Below, piece after piece: positions 17,537-26,681 of a DNA stretch of 64,000 nucleotides. The number at the start of each line of letters is the position of its first letter. Positions within the stretch are counted from its first letter, which is position 1. A program made the position numbers and the translations under genes. The DNA comes from Actinomadura rayongensis. Its GTDB lineage: Bacteria > Actinomycetota > Actinomycetes > Streptosporangiales > Streptosporangiaceae. The notes below the pieces were generated by a model. The model worked only from the letters and a program-made list of their open reading frames with translations, searched no databases and had not been told where the DNA came from. The DNA lies in NCBI RefSeq assembly GCF_009831215.1, contig NZ_WUTW01000003.1, positions 311,325 to 375,324 of the forward strand, read 5' to 3'.

Positions 17537-18157
17537 GTCCGCCGGCGTCTCGACGCGGCGCCGCGCCTGCACCCACAGCTCGTGCATGAGCGGGTCGGAC
17601 GCGGCGTCGCGCACGACCGGCCCGGCCCCGAACCGAGCCTCGTAGCGGCGGTACCACTCGGCGCGCTCGTGCAGGAACAGCACGTCGTGCCGGGCCATCC
17701 GGCGCATCGCGAGCGCCGCGACCGGGCCGCGCGCGACCGGGTGGTCGGGGTTGCGGACGGCGCGGACATCGCACTGCGGATGGAACTGGGCGACCATTAA
17801 GTCGCGCGCGACGGCCTGCTCCTTGAGGCTCGGGTAGGCGGCGTCCAGGACCGTCCAGCCCGCGGGACCGGCCGCCGGGAACGCCAGGACCAGCCCGGCG
17901 AGCGCGCGGCGCGGCGCGGTGTCGGCCCCGGCGCCGCGCAGGAAGTCGTCCATCACCCGGCCGACCAGCGCCTGGAGCCGGCCCGGGTCGGCGCAGTCCT
18001 CGGCGGGCTCGACGCGGATCTCGATCGCGTCGGCGTCCAGGGCGGGGCGCATGAACGGGCACACGTCGCCGTCCCGGCCGAGGAAGGGCGACGGCCGGGC
18101 GATCTCGTCGCGCAGCCATGTCATGACGGCGGCGGTGCAGTCGGGGGTCTTCTCCAT
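17522..18157 (-). CDS. DUF6875-like protein
   Basis: 211 residues from ATG at 18157, with GGAGGACC 5-8 nt upstream. It has G-D-V-C-P-F-M-R-P-A-L-D near residue 28, and further on Q-F-H-P-Q-C-D and M-R-R-M-A-R-H-D-V-L-F-L, recalled as characteristic of DUF6875 proteins of actinobacteria. The conserved C/H residues could bind metal. No enzymatic role is established. It follows the MFS gene (17-nt gap), so both are probably cotranscribed. Confidence 0.6.
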   Translation of the reverse strand: MEKTPDCTAAVMTWLRDEIARPSPFLGRDGDVCPFMRPALDADAIEIRVEPAEDCADPGRLQALVGRVMDDFLRGAGADTAPRRALAGLVLAFPAAGPAGWTVLDAAYPSLKEQAVARDLMVAQFHPQCDVRAVRNPDHPVARGPVAALAMRRMARHDVLFLHERAEWYRRYEARFGAGPVVRDAASDPLMHELWVQARRRVETPADSAQG

Positions 18158-18174
18158 CGGGGTCCTCCATCGGG

Positions 18175-19371
18175 TCACGGATCGGTGAGCGGGCGCGGGG
18201 CGGACGGCGCGACGGCCCATCCGGCGAGCGCGACGGCGGCGGTGGCGGCGCCGCTGAGCACGAACCCGGCCGCGACGTCGGCCGAGGCCAGCAGGGGCAG
18301 GAAGAGCATTCCGGCGGTCTCCCCGGCGCGGACGGCCGTGACGTCCAGGCTCATCAGCCGGATCCGGTCGGCGTGCGGGAACGCCGACAGCGCGGTCTGG
18401 AGGATCACCGACATGAACGGGGTGGTGATCCCGAGCAGGACGCACAGCGCGTCGAGGGCGAGCGGGGTCGGGGCCAGGCCGAGCGAGCCGAGCATCAGCC
18501 CGCACGCGACCCACGCGGCGCAGTACGACGCGGGGAACCGGCCGAGCGAGCGCAGGTGGCCCGCGAGCGCGTTGCCGAGCAGCGCGCCCGCGCCGATGCA
18601 CGCGGACGCGGTCGCGTACGCCGAGGCGCCGGCGTGGAAGCGCGCGGTGACGAGGATCGGCAGCGCGATCGTGACGGTCGTCAGCAGCGTCGCGACGCCG
18701 TGGACCGCGATGGCGCAGGTCAGCTCGGGCCGTCCGCGCAGCGCGGGGAGCCGGGTCCGCGCGGCGGGTCGCATGGTTTCGGCGGGCGCCGTGGCGCGGC
18801 CGAGGGTCGCGAGGGCCGCCGCCGACACGACGAACGTGGCGGCGTCGATCGCGTAGAGGGTCTGGGCGGGGACGACGACGAGGAGCACGGCCGCCGCGCC
18901 CGGCGCCGCGAACCGCGCGACGCGTGCGCCCGCGTCCAGCAGCGCGACCACCTGGCGGATCTCGCTCGGGGCGACGAAGCCGGGCAGCAGCGCCTTCAGG
19001 TTGGGCTCGAAGACCGCGCCGAGCGTCCCGAGCAGCACCGCGACGGCGAACAGGACGGCGACGCTCGGTTCCCGGACCGTCCACCACACCGGCAGCGCCA
19101 CGGCGACCAGCGCGCGGACCGCGTCCACGGCGGCGAGCGCGCGCAGCGAGGCCAGGCGCGGGAGCACGCGGCGCCCGGCCGTCCCGACCAGGACGTACGG
19201 CAGCCCGCCCGCGACGGCGGCGAGGCCGAGCAGCGCCGCCGAGCGCGACGCGTCCCAGACGAGCCACGCGACGGCCAGCATGTAGAGCCGGTCGCCGATG
19301 ACCGAGAACGTCTGGGCCGTCCACAGCGCGCACGGCCGTGGACGCCGGAGCAATGCGAGGTACCCCACCAC
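18175..19371 (-). CDS. Major facilitator superfamily transporter
   Basis: 398 residues, about twelve hydrophobic helices, the normal size of MFS drug/metabolite exporters. It begins L-L-R-R-P-R-P-C-A-L-W-T-A-Q, and an arginine-rich cytosolic loop divides the two halves. The GTG start at 19371 lacks a strong ribosome-binding site. It lies upstream of the DUF6875 gene, which suggests export of a product made nearby. Substrate unknown. Confidence 0.85.
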   Translation of the reverse strand: MVGYLALLRRPRPCALWTAQTFSVIGDRLYMLAVAWLVWDASRSAALLGLAAVAGGLPYVLVGTAGRRVLPRLASLRALAAVDAVRALVAVALPVWWTVREPSVAVLFAVAVLLGTLGAVFEPNLKALLPGFVAPSEIRQVVALLDAGARVARFAAPGAAAVLLVVVPAQTLYAIDAATFVVSAAALATLGRATAPAETMRPAARTRLPALRGRPELTCAIAVHGVATLLTTVTIALPILVTARFHAGASAYATASACIGAGALLGNALAGHLRSLGRFPASYCAAWVACGLMLGSLGLAPTPLALDALCVLLGITTPFMSVILQTALSAFPHADRIRLMSLDVTAVRAGETAGMLFLPLLASADVAAGFVLSGAATAAVALAGWAVAPSAPRPLTDP

Positions 19372-19532
19372 GGCCCCGCGCGCTCAGCCGGATCGGTGCG
19401 GGACCGCTAATGCCCTGGTCATGGTCTGGTTTCCTTCCGGCGACATCGCGACCCCGAACCACGCGAAGTGACAAAGAGATCACTCAGTGTAGTCATGAGA
19501 ACGCCGCCCGTGCCAGGCCCGCGACGCGAGTG

Positions 19533-21035
19533 TCACCCCGCGCGGGAGTCCCTCACGTCCTTGAGGTTGTCGTGGACGGGGTGCGCCCGGCCGAGCGGCC
19601 CGACCGCCATCGCCCGGACGAGCGTCTCGGTGCTCGCGGCCACGAACGCGCGGGCCGCGTCGGTGACGCCGTGGCCGCAGGCCGCGCCGCGCAGCCCGCA
19701 GACCCAGCGCATCGTGCCGGTCGCGACGACGCCCGCGCCGCTCGGGACGGTGTAGTACGACGCGTGGGAGACGTCCGGCCGGTTCCCGCAGGTCATCGGG
19801 GACCGCGCGACGATCTCGATGGGCCGGGGCGTCGGGCCCAGGGGGTTCAGCGCGTCCGCCTCGGGGCCGACCAGGCCGGGGAAGCGCGTGCCCGCGCGGA
19901 CGCCCGTGCCCCGGAACATCCAGAAGTCGGGGCGCAGCACGGTGAACGCGCCCTCGGCCGGGAAGCAGACGTACTGGATGCCGATGAGGTCGCTCTCGGG
20001 GCGCGGATGGGGCGGCAGGCGCCAGTCCTGCGTGGATTCCTTCGGGTTCGTCCGGGCGACCGGGTCGGTGGCCGCGTCCTTGTAGCAGATGACCAGCCGG
20101 TCGGGGCCGAGCCGCGTCCCGGCGAACCGGATGTGCCGGTTGACGGCGTTCGCCCCGAGGAACGCGATGTTGACGCCGTGGTCGCGGGCCTTCGTGGCGT
20201 GGTCGCGCATCGCCGTCGACCAGTACTCGTCGTGGCCGAGGGTGAGCAGGCCGCGCGCCTTGTCCAGCAGCCCGGCGCGGGCGTGCAGGTCGTTGTCGGT
20301 CGCGTACGCCAGCGGGACGCCGAGCCGTTCGGCGAGCGCGATGGCCGACTGCTCGTAGGTGAGGAACTTGCCCGCGCCGTTGGCGTCGTAGGGCCGGTCG
20401 AAGCTGACCCCGCTCGCGCGGTCGCCGTCGCCGCCGGACGGCCCCTTGTAGAGGCTGTAACCGCCCCACGCGTTGTACGCCTGCCAGGTGGTGGTGGCGT
20501 TGAGGACGACGACGCGCCCTTCGGTGTCCTTGGATCTGACGGTCACCGGTACGTAGCGCTGCGCTCCGGACGCGGCGGTCAGCCTGATCAGGTAGGCCCC
20601 GGCGGGCCAGTGCGCGGTGTCGACGGTCAGGGACGGCTTCCAGGGGGCGGTGACCGTCCGGGTCCTCGGGTCGATCTTCGGGGTCGGTTGCCGCACGCCT
20701 GCCGTTTCTTCGGAATGCCAGACCTCGCGGGCCTTCTTTCCGCCGTACCAGCCCATGCGGAACGCCTGGGCGGAGAAACGGGCCGTCGTGGTGGAGACGA
20801 AGAGGCGGAAGTTCTCGCCCGGAAGGACGCTCACCCGGTCGGCGAAACCCTCGATCTCGTGCTCGGCGCCCGTTCTGCGGACGCGCCAGTCGGCCGTTCC
20901 CGGACGGTCGTTCTCGGCGACCGTCCCGGTGTCGTCCTTCGGGACGAGCGCCCGTTCAGGGACCTTGCCGGATGTGGCGGAACACGCGCCCGCCAGGAGC
21001 ACGGCCAGGCTCGCCGCCAGGAGTCGAGCGCGCAT
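19533..21035 (-). CDS. Lipoprotein of the N,N-dimethylformamidase beta-subunit-like family
   Basis: 500 residues. The N-terminus has a lipobox L-L-A-G-A-C, so the protein should be lipid-anchored outside. A Fn3/Ig-like region precedes the DMFase C-terminal-like domain: Y-N-A-W-G-G-Y-S-L-Y near residue 175, G-H-D-E-Y-W-S and L-G-A-N-A-V-N-R-H-I-R later, as in PF20254. In true DMFase two tyrosines and a glutamate bind mononuclear iron; G-H-D-E-Y-W may carry two of these. It is a fairly common actinobacterial extracellular protein of uncertain substrate. Its start is flanked by a strong hairpin. Confidence 0.75.
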   Translation of the reverse strand: MRARLLAASLAVLLAGACSATSGKVPERALVPKDDTGTVAENDRPGTADWRVRRTGAEHEIEGFADRVSVLPGENFRLFVSTTTARFSAQAFRMGWYGGKKAREVWHSEETAGVRQPTPKIDPRTRTVTAPWKPSLTVDTAHWPAGAYLIRLTAASGAQRYVPVTVRSKDTEGRVVVLNATTTWQAYNAWGGYSLYKGPSGGDGDRASGVSFDRPYDANGAGKFLTYEQSAIALAERLGVPLAYATDNDLHARAGLLDKARGLLTLGHDEYWSTAMRDHATKARDHGVNIAFLGANAVNRHIRFAGTRLGPDRLVICYKDAATDPVARTNPKESTQDWRLPPHPRPESDLIGIQYVCFPAEGAFTVLRPDFWMFRGTGVRAGTRFPGLVGPEADALNPLGPTPRPIEIVARSPMTCGNRPDVSHASYYTVPSGAGVVATGTMRWVCGLRGAACGHGVTDAARAFVAASTETLVRAMAVGPLGRAHPVHDNLKDVRDSRAG

Positions 21036-21039
21036 GATG

Positions 21040-21070
21040 GATTCCCCCGATCCCCCGAATCGGGGGAATC
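21040..21070 (-). promoter_or_regulatory. Hairpin containing the Shine-Dalgarno of the DMFase-like gene
   Basis: A perfect 12-bp inverted repeat (21040-21051 with 21059-21070) lies 4-35 nt upstream of the start codon. In the mRNA, a run of five G just before ATG sits in the 3' arm. Formation of the hairpin could hide the ribosome-binding site, or the repeat could be an operator. Confidence 0.5.
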
Positions 21071-21295
21071 ATCGCACGGGCGGGCGGCGCTTCCCTTCCT
21101 TGGGCGGGCCGCTTCCGGAAAAGGAGAACGGCCGCTGACCGGCGCATGACCGGCGCGCGAATTCAGGCGGGGAGAAGACTCTCCGGTCGGATAAAGCGTC
21201 AGGGCGAGCACGGCCGCCGGCAAGCCGCGCGGCGTCGAAGTCCGGACACCGGGCCGAGCAGCAGAATCAGGACGGCCGGCCCGGCGGCCGTCGCC

Positions 21296-22252
21296 TCATC
21301 CCGGCAAGGTGAGGACGATCTTTCCGGTCGTCCGGCCCGCCGCGCCGAGCGCGTGCGCCGCAGCCGCCTCCGCCAGCGGGAACGTCGCGTCCACCCGGAC
21401 GGTCAGCGCGCCCTTCTCGATCAGGGACGCCAGCTCCCGCAGCCCGATCGGATCCGGCTCCACCAGCACGAACACGGCCCGCACCCCGGCTTCGCGCGCC
21501 GCGTCGGCGGGCCAGCCGGGTCCCGGCGGCAGGAGCGAGACCAGCGTTCCGCCCGGCCGCAGCAGCGCCAGGGACCGCGTCCAGGAGTCGCCGCCGAGCG
21601 CGTCCAGCACGACGTCCACCGGGCCGGCCGCCGCGACGTCCTCGGTCGTGTAGTCGATCAGCTCGTCCGCGCCCAGCGAGCGCAGGTACGCGTGCTTGGC
21701 GGCGCGGGCCGTTCCGAGCACGTGCGCGCCGCGCGCCTTGGCGATCTGGACCGCCACATGGCCGACGCCGCCGGCCGCCGCGTGGACCAGCACCCGCTGC
21801 CCCGGACGGACGTCGGCGGTGTCGACCAGCGCCTGCCACGCCGTCAGACCGACCAGCGGCACGGCCGCCGCGCGGACGTGGTCGAGCGGCGCCGGGCGGG
21901 GCGCGAAATGCCGCGCGGGAGCCGTCACGTACTCCGCGTAGGCCCCGGCGGGGTGGGGGAAACGGGGCATGCCGAAGACCTCGTCCCCCGGCCGGAACAG
22001 CGTGACGCCGGCGCCGACCTCCTCGACCACCCCGGACACGTCCCAGCCGGGCGTGAACGGCGGGCGCTCCCCCGTCGGGAAGACGCCGCGCTCCCGCGTC
22101 TTCCAGTCGGCGGGGTTGACTCCGGCGGCGTGCACCCGCACCAGGATCTCGGTGGGCAGCGGGGCGGGGCGCGGAACGTCCGCGATCCGCAGGACGTCCG
22201 GGCCGCCCGGACGGTCCTGGACGACGGCGCGCATCGTCGGCGCAGCAGGCAT
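21296..22252 (-). CDS. Zinc-independent MDR oxidoreductase (NADP-dependent)
   Basis: 318 residues. The GroES part has V-N-P-A-D-W-K-T-R, and the Rossmann half V-L-V-H-A-A-A-G-G-V-G-H-V-A-V-Q, typical of quinone-oxidoreductase-like enzymes. ATG at 22252 has GAGAGGAC about 6 nt upstream. It is divergent from a GlxA-type regulator, which probably controls it. Substrate unknown. Confidence 0.88.
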   Translation of the reverse strand: MPAAPTMRAVVQDRPGGPDVLRIADVPRPAPLPTEILVRVHAAGVNPADWKTRERGVFPTGERPPFTPGWDVSGVVEEVGAGVTLFRPGDEVFGMPRFPHPAGAYAEYVTAPARHFAPRPAPLDHVRAAAVPLVGLTAWQALVDTADVRPGQRVLVHAAAGGVGHVAVQIAKARGAHVLGTARAAKHAYLRSLGADELIDYTTEDVAAAGPVDVVLDALGGDSWTRSLALLRPGGTLVSLLPPGPGWPADAAREAGVRAVFVLVEPDPIGLRELASLIEKGALTVRVDATFPLAEAAAAHALGAAGRTTGKIVLTLPG

Positions 22253-22312
22253 GAGCTGGTCCTCTCTCGTCGGTGCGGCCCAGCGTGCCCGGCGGGTGCC
22301 GTGCCCCGGCAG

Positions 22313-22326
22313 TGGCCCGCAGGCCA
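22313..22326. promoter_or_regulatory. Possible operator between GlxA regulator and oxidoreductase
   Basis: TGGCC, four bases, GGCCA, in the 94-nt divergent spacer, 20 nt before the GlxA-type start. Small palindromes are frequent in such GC-rich DNA, so confidence is low. Confidence 0.3.
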
Positions 22327-22346
22327 ACATGTGCCAAGATCCGGCC

Positions 22347-23285
22347 ATGCACCGCATCGGCGTCCTCGCGCTGGACGGCGTCCTGCCGTTCGAGCTGGCC
22401 ATCCCCGCCCGGATCTTCGACAGCGCCCGCGACGCCGATGACGCGCCGCTCTACACGGTCACGACGTGCAGCGTCGACGGCGGCCCGGTCCGGACGGCGG
22501 CGGACTTCACGCTGGCCGTCGAGCACGACGCGTCCCTGCTCGCCGCGGTCGACACCGTGATCGTCCCGCCGACGGCGGACGCGCCCGGCGCGCCGCGCGA
22601 CGTCCTCGCCGGGGTGCGGCCCGGCACGCGCGTCGTGGGGCTCTGCACCGGCGCGTTCGTGCTCGCCGCCGCCGGGCTGCTCGACGGCCGTCCGGCCACC
22701 ACGCACTGGAACGAGGCCGACCGGCTCCAGCGGGCGTTCCCGCAGGTGAAGGTGGACCCGAACGTGCTGTTCGTGGACGACGGCGACGTCCTCACCTCGG
22801 CGGGCGTCGCGGCGGGCGTGGACCTCTGCCTGCACCTCGTGCGGCGCGACCACGGCAGCGCGGTCGCCAACCGGGTCGCGCGGCGGTGCGTCGTCCCGCC
22901 CTGGCGCGACGGCGGGCAGGCGCAGTTCATCGAGCGTCCCGTCCCCGGAGCGGCCGACGGCGGGACCGCCGCGACCCGCGCCTGGGCGCTGGACCGGCTC
23001 GACCGGCCCCTCACGCTCGCCGACCTCGCCGGGCACGCGCGCGTCAGCGTCCGGACGTTCACCCGCCGGTTCCGCGCCGAGACCGGCGTGTCGCCCGGCC
23101 AGTGGCTCGTCCGGCAGCGCGTCGAGCGGGCCCGGCACCTGCTGGAGACGACCGACCACTCCGTCGACGCCGTGGCGCACCGCGCCGGATTCGGCACCGG
23201 GGCGTCACTGCGGCTGCACTTCCAGGCCGCGGTCGGCGTCCCGCCGCAGCACTACCGGCGGACGTTCCGGGGCACCACCGTGTAG
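22347..23285 (+). CDS. GlxA/FtrA-type AraC-family transcriptional regulator
   Basis: 312 residues. The N-terminal DJ-1/PfpI-like domain (1-180) has the nucleophile-elbow equivalent V-V-G-L-C-T-G-A-F. The C-terminal AraC HTH pair has L-A-G-H-A-R-V-S-V-R-T-F-T-R-R-F and the second helix region H-R-A-G-F-G-T-G-A-S-L. The Cys in L-C-T-G-A is the classic reactive position but is generally not catalytic in these regulators. ATG at 22347. The likely target is the divergent oxidoreductase. It overlaps the convergent hydrolase gene by 34 nt. Confidence 0.9.
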   Translation: MHRIGVLALDGVLPFELAIPARIFDSARDADDAPLYTVTTCSVDGGPVRTAADFTLAVEHDASLLAAVDTVIVPPTADAPGAPRDVLAGVRPGTRVVGLCTGAFVLAAAGLLDGRPATTHWNEADRLQRAFPQVKVDPNVLFVDDGDVLTSAGVAAGVDLCLHLVRRDHGSAVANRVARRCVVPPWRDGGQAQFIERPVPGAADGGTAATRAWALDRLDRPLTLADLAGHARVSVRTFTRRFRAETGVSPGQWLVRQRVERARHLLETTDHSVDAVAHRAGFGTGASLRLHFQAAVGVPPQHYRRTFRGTTV

Positions 23286-24061
23286 CGCCGCAGTTCCAGC
23301 GCCGGGTTCACGTTCCGGACGGCGTCCACTCGCTCCCGCGCGATCTCCCCCACCGCGACCCCGGGCGCCTCGCCCAGGGACGCGACCACGACGCCCATCG
23401 GGTCGACGATCATGCTGTTGCCCGCGCCGGCGCGGCCGGACTGGTCGGCGGCGGCCACGTAGATCGTGTTCTCGATGGCGCGGGCGCGCACGAGCGTCCG
23501 CCAGTGGTCCTCCTTGAGCGGGCCGGGCACCCACTCGGCGGGCAGCGCGAGGACGTCGGCGCCCGCGTCCACGATCCGCCGCGTCACCTCGGGGAACCGG
23601 ACGTCGTAGCAGGTCTGGAGGCCGAACGTCAGGTCGTCCACGGTGAACAGCTCGGGGTCGGCGAGCGGGCCGGGGACGAGGAAGTCCGACTCGCGGTAGC
23701 CGAACGCGTCGAACAGGTGGGTTTTGCGGTAGCCGGCGGCTATTTCACCGTCCGGGGTGAGGGCCAGCAGCGTGTTGGACGCGCGCTCCGGATCGCCGGT
23801 GCGCTCGGCGAACCCCGCGACGACGTGCACGCCGTGCTTGCGCGCGGACGCGGCGAGCGCGGCGACGAACGGGCCGTCCAGCGGCTCGGCGGACGTCACG
23901 AACCGCTCGTCCATGCGCGGCGCCGTGAACATCGAGTACTCGGGCAGGATGACGACGCGGGCGCCCTGCGCGGCGGCGGACGCGACGAGGTCCGCCACCC
24001 GGTCGCGGTTGGCGTCCTTGTCCATTCCCGGCTCGAACTGCGCGACGGCGATCCGGACCAT
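23252..24061 (-). CDS. Carbon-nitrogen hydrolase (nitrilase superfamily)
   Basis: 269 residues. The E-K-C catalytic triad is visible: glutamate in I-L-P-E-Y-S-M-F, lysine in Y-R-K-T-H-L-F, and cysteine in Q-T-C-Y-D-V-R-F-P-E. Family members hydrolyse amides such as omega-amidates or N-carbamoyl compounds. ATG at 24061 has GGGAGG 6 nt upstream. Length and motifs are normal; the substrate is not predictable. Confidence 0.92.
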   Translation of the reverse strand: MVRIAVAQFEPGMDKDANRDRVADLVASAAAQGARVVILPEYSMFTAPRMDERFVTSAEPLDGPFVAALAASARKHGVHVVAGFAERTGDPERASNTLLALTPDGEIAAGYRKTHLFDAFGYRESDFLVPGPLADPELFTVDDLTFGLQTCYDVRFPEVTRRIVDAGADVLALPAEWVPGPLKEDHWRTLVRARAIENTIYVAAADQSGRAGAGNSMIVDPMGVVVASLGEAPGVAVGEIARERVDAVRNVNPALELRRYTVVPRNVRR

Positions 24062-24261
24062 GCAAGCCTCCCTCGGCGCTCCCGACTCCGGTTTAGCAGA
24101 CGGGACGGCCGGGCGAATGTCCACCTCCGGCCCGCGCGGGGACCCTTTCGTCCCGACCATGCCCGCATGATCTGCGGCGCGTCGTTGTGTCCATCGACCT
24201 TGGTTCATGGGACGGTTATGCTCCGACCTTATAAAAGCCAAGGGCGACCGCCGGAGGCGGG

Positions 24262-24849
24262 ATGAACGTTGACGAAACGGCCCCACTGCGCGTCCTCGTC
24301 GTGGACGGCGATCCGCACGCCCGCGCCGAGGTGGTGGCCCTGCTCAAGGGCAGCGCCGAACTGGAGGTCGTGGCGGAGACGTCCGGTGGGGACGAGGCCG
24401 CCGAACTGGCCGAACGCGTCCGGCCCGACATCGTCCTGCTCGACGCCGACGCCACCCTCGGCGGCCACACGGCGCCGCTGAGCCGCGCGTCCCGCGTGTT
24501 CGTGCTCGCCCCGCAGGGCGACCGCGCGACGGTCGAGACCGCGCTGCGCGCCGGCGCGAGCGGCCACCTCGTCCCCGGGGCGTTCACCGTCGCCGACCTG
24601 ATCCGCGGCGTGCGCGACGCGTCCCGCACGAGCCTGGGCCTGTCCGCCCGCGAGGCCGAGGTCATGGACCTGATCGCGTCCGGCCGCTCCAACGGCGAGA
24701 TCGCCCGCCAGCTCTTCCTGAGCGAGAAGACCGTCAAGAACCACGTGAACCGGATCTACTCCAAGCTCGGCGTCGGCTCCCGCGCCACCGCCATCGCCCT
24801 GTGGCGCGGCATGATGAGCGTGGTGACGGCCCCCGACCGGCCCGTTTAA
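24262..24849 (+). CDS. NarL/LuxR-type response regulator with atypical receiver
   Basis: 195 residues. The receiver domain has the acidic pair V-D-G-D and phospho-acceptor candidate in V-L-L-D-A-D. The usual K-[DT] loop after the G-A-x-G-[YH]-L-L segment is H-L-V-P-G, so the conserved lysine is missing. The LuxR HTH is intact: [15 protein letters not shown] and [15 protein letters not shown] precedes ATG by about 5 nt. No histidine kinase is adjacent, so it is an orphan and may act without phosphorylation. Confidence 0.85.
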   Translation: MNVDETAPLRVLVVDGDPHARAEVVALLKGSAELEVVAETSGGDEAAELAERVRPDIVLLDADATLGGHTAPLSRASRVFVLAPQGDRATVETALRAGASGHLVPGAFTVADLIRGVRDASRTSLGLSAREAEVMDLIASGRSNGEIARQLFLSEKTVKNHVNRIYSKLGVGSRATAIALWRGMMSVVTAPDRPV

Positions 24850-24917
24850 ACGATTCGCGCAGTCCCCGGCCCGCTGCTAGTCTTCTTCCTGTCGCCAGCA
24901 CGCAGGCCGAGCGACAA

Positions 24918-24990
24918 GCGCCGTTAGCTCAATTGGCAGAGCAGCGGACTCTTAATCCGCGGGTTCGGGGTTCAAGTCCCTGACGGCGCA
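24918..24990 (+). tRNA. tRNA-Lys (CTT anticodon)
   Basis: A full cloverleaf. The acceptor GCGCCGT pairs ACGGCGC. The anticodon stem GCGGA/TCCGC encloses CTCTTAA, giving anticodon CTT. The T-arm has GGTTCAAGTCC. CCA is not encoded. The next gene is a probable conflict protein; no repeat of the tRNA 3' end was found downstream. Confidence 0.95.
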
Positions 24991-25118
24991 CCGCACCCAA
25001 GGGCGAACGCACCAGCGTTCGCCCTTCTCCGTCTCCACACTTGCCCCACCTGAGCGCCGGTTTCGAGCGCACGGCCTTTTACGGAAAGATGGGCCGCTCG
25101 TGGGCTAGGAGGCACATC

Positions 25119-26681
25119 ATGACCGGTTCGCGGGTTCCCGCGGCATGGCTCGTACGCGGTGGGCGGCGCGGGGAGCGCGAGCGGGTCGCGCTCGCCGACG
25201 GGCTGGTCATCGTGGGCTGGAACGAACTCGGCGACATGAGCCGGGCCGCCACCAAAGAAGAGCTCCGCGCGCTCATCGCCCAGGCTTATCCGGGCGGCGG
25301 AAAGGCGCGCATCGCGAACTGGACGGGCCAGCTCTGGCGTTTCCGCGCGGTCATCGAAGTCGGCGACCACGTCGTCATGCCCGTCAAATCGCGAGGGACG
25401 ATCGCGATCGGCCGGGTGACCGGACCTTATGAGTACCGCGCCGACGCCCCGGAGGATTCTCGCCATGTGCGGCCTGTTCGGTGGCTGCGCACGGACATTC
25501 CCCGGGACGCCGTCAGGCAGGATCTCCTCGACAGCATGGGGTCCCTCCTGACCGTCTGCGGCCTGAACCGGGCCGATGCCGACGCCCGTATCGCGCATCT
25601 CGCCGAGCACGGCACCGACCCCGGACCGGCGCAGGACGCCGACGCGGACGCGTACGGATCGGCATCCCGGTCCGAACTCCTGGCGCAGGCCGCCGAACGC
25701 GATCCCGCGGATCCGATCCGGATGCCGATCCGGTCGTTCCTCTCGCTCTGGGACGCCGTCCGCCGCACCAACGCCACGGTCGAGCGGATCGAGGCCGACC
25801 TGGCCGAGAAGGGCCTGACGACCCGTCCGCCGTTCACCGAGGGTTGGATCGGCAGCACGATCCAGCTCGTGCCGCTCGGCGAGGAGCCCGCCGCCGGCCA
25901 GACCGACACCGACGCGCAGCGCGCCGAGGACACCCAGGACGTCGCCGACCTGCCGCCGCTCACGCTGCGCATCGGCGACCTGGAGGCGGCGGGCAAGGGC
26001 GTCATGTCCGTCCCTCCCGGACGGTCCCTGCGGAGCGTGGTCACCACGATGGTCGCGCTCGGGTACTCCCAGCTCGCGGTCATCGCCGAGGACGGGACGT
26101 TCCACGGCGCGGTGAGCTGGGAGTCCATCGGCCGGGCGCGCATGTCCGACCCCGATCCCTCGCTCGACCAGGCCACCGTCTCGGTCCCGCTCGTCGACCA
26201 GGACGAACCGCTCCTCGATCAGATCGAGCAGATCTATACGCGGGGTTTCGTGTTCGTCCGAAGCTCCGACAAGCGGACCGTCAGCGGCATCATCAGCACG
26301 GCGGACCTGACCCAGCAATTCGGCGATCTCGCCCGCCCGTTCGTCCTCATCGAAGAGGCCGAACGGCGTCTCCGGCGGCGTGTGGACGAGAAGGTGCCGC
26401 TCGCCGAGATCCGCAAGAGCGCGCCGCGCCGCAGCCGCGACAGCGCCCGGTCCGCCGCCGCGCTCACCCTCGGCAATTACCGCTTTCTGCTGGACACCGA
26501 CGAGAACTGGGCGCGCCTCGACTGGGACGTGGACCGGGGCTTGTTCTTCGACCTGCTCAAGTCCGTCAACGCCATCCGCAACGAGACGATGCACTTCAGT
26601 CCCGACCCGCTGACGCCCGAGCAGCTCGCTCAGCTCAACGGTTTCCTGGCGCTTCTGCGCGCGCTCGATCCGACGGCCTGA
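25119..26681 (+). CDS. Mrr-N/EVE-like, CBS-pair and HEPN-like fusion, predicted conflict protein
   Basis: 520 residues from ATG at 25119, with AGGAGG 6 nt upstream. Residues 1-110 resemble the N-terminal domain of Mrr-type restriction proteins (A-W-L-V-R-G-G-R-R-G-E-R-E, I-V-G-W-N-E-L-G-D, N-W-T-G-Q-L-W-R-F, I-A-I-G-R-V-T-G-P-Y). About 280-415 has two CBS-like repeats (V-M-S-V-P-P-G-R-S-L; I-S-T-A-D-L-T-Q-Q-F). The C-terminus resembles a Swt1-type HEPN domain, with R-N-E-T-M-H at 487-492 fitting the R-x4-H RNase signature. By analogy a nucleic-acid or modified-base reader and a nucleotide-binding CBS module could control an RNase. All domain calls are by eye. It sits next to tRNA-Lys, a common integration zone. 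Confidence 0.6.
   Translation: MTGSRVPAAWLVRGGRRGERERVALADGLVIVGWNELGDMSRAATKEELRALIAQAYPGGGKARIANWTGQLWRFRAVIEVGDHVVMPVKSRGTIAIGRVTGPYEYRADAPEDSRHVRPVRWLRTDIPRDAVRQDLLDSMGSLLTVCGLNRADADARIAHLAEHGTDPGPAQDADADAYGSASRSELLAQAAERDPADPIRMPIRSFLSLWDAVRRTNATVERIEADLAEKGLTTRPPFTEGWIGSTIQLVPLGEEPAAGQTDTDAQRAEDTQDVADLPPLTLRIGDLEAAGKGVMSVPPGRSLRSVVTTMVALGYSQLAVIAEDGTFHGAVSWESIGRARMSDPDPSLDQATVSVPLVDQDEPLLDQIEQIYTRGFVFVRSSDKRTVSGIISTADLTQQFGDLARPFVLIEEAERRLRRRVDEKVPLAEIRKSAPRRSRDSARSAAALTLGNYRFLLDTDENWARLDWDVDRGLFFDLLKSVNAIRNETMHFSPDPLTPEQLAQLNGFLALLRALDPTA

Noticed and set aside
24200-24235. Promoter for the LuxR-type regulator
   Set aside because: TTGGTT and TATAAA occur, but spacing does not fit a standard promoter.
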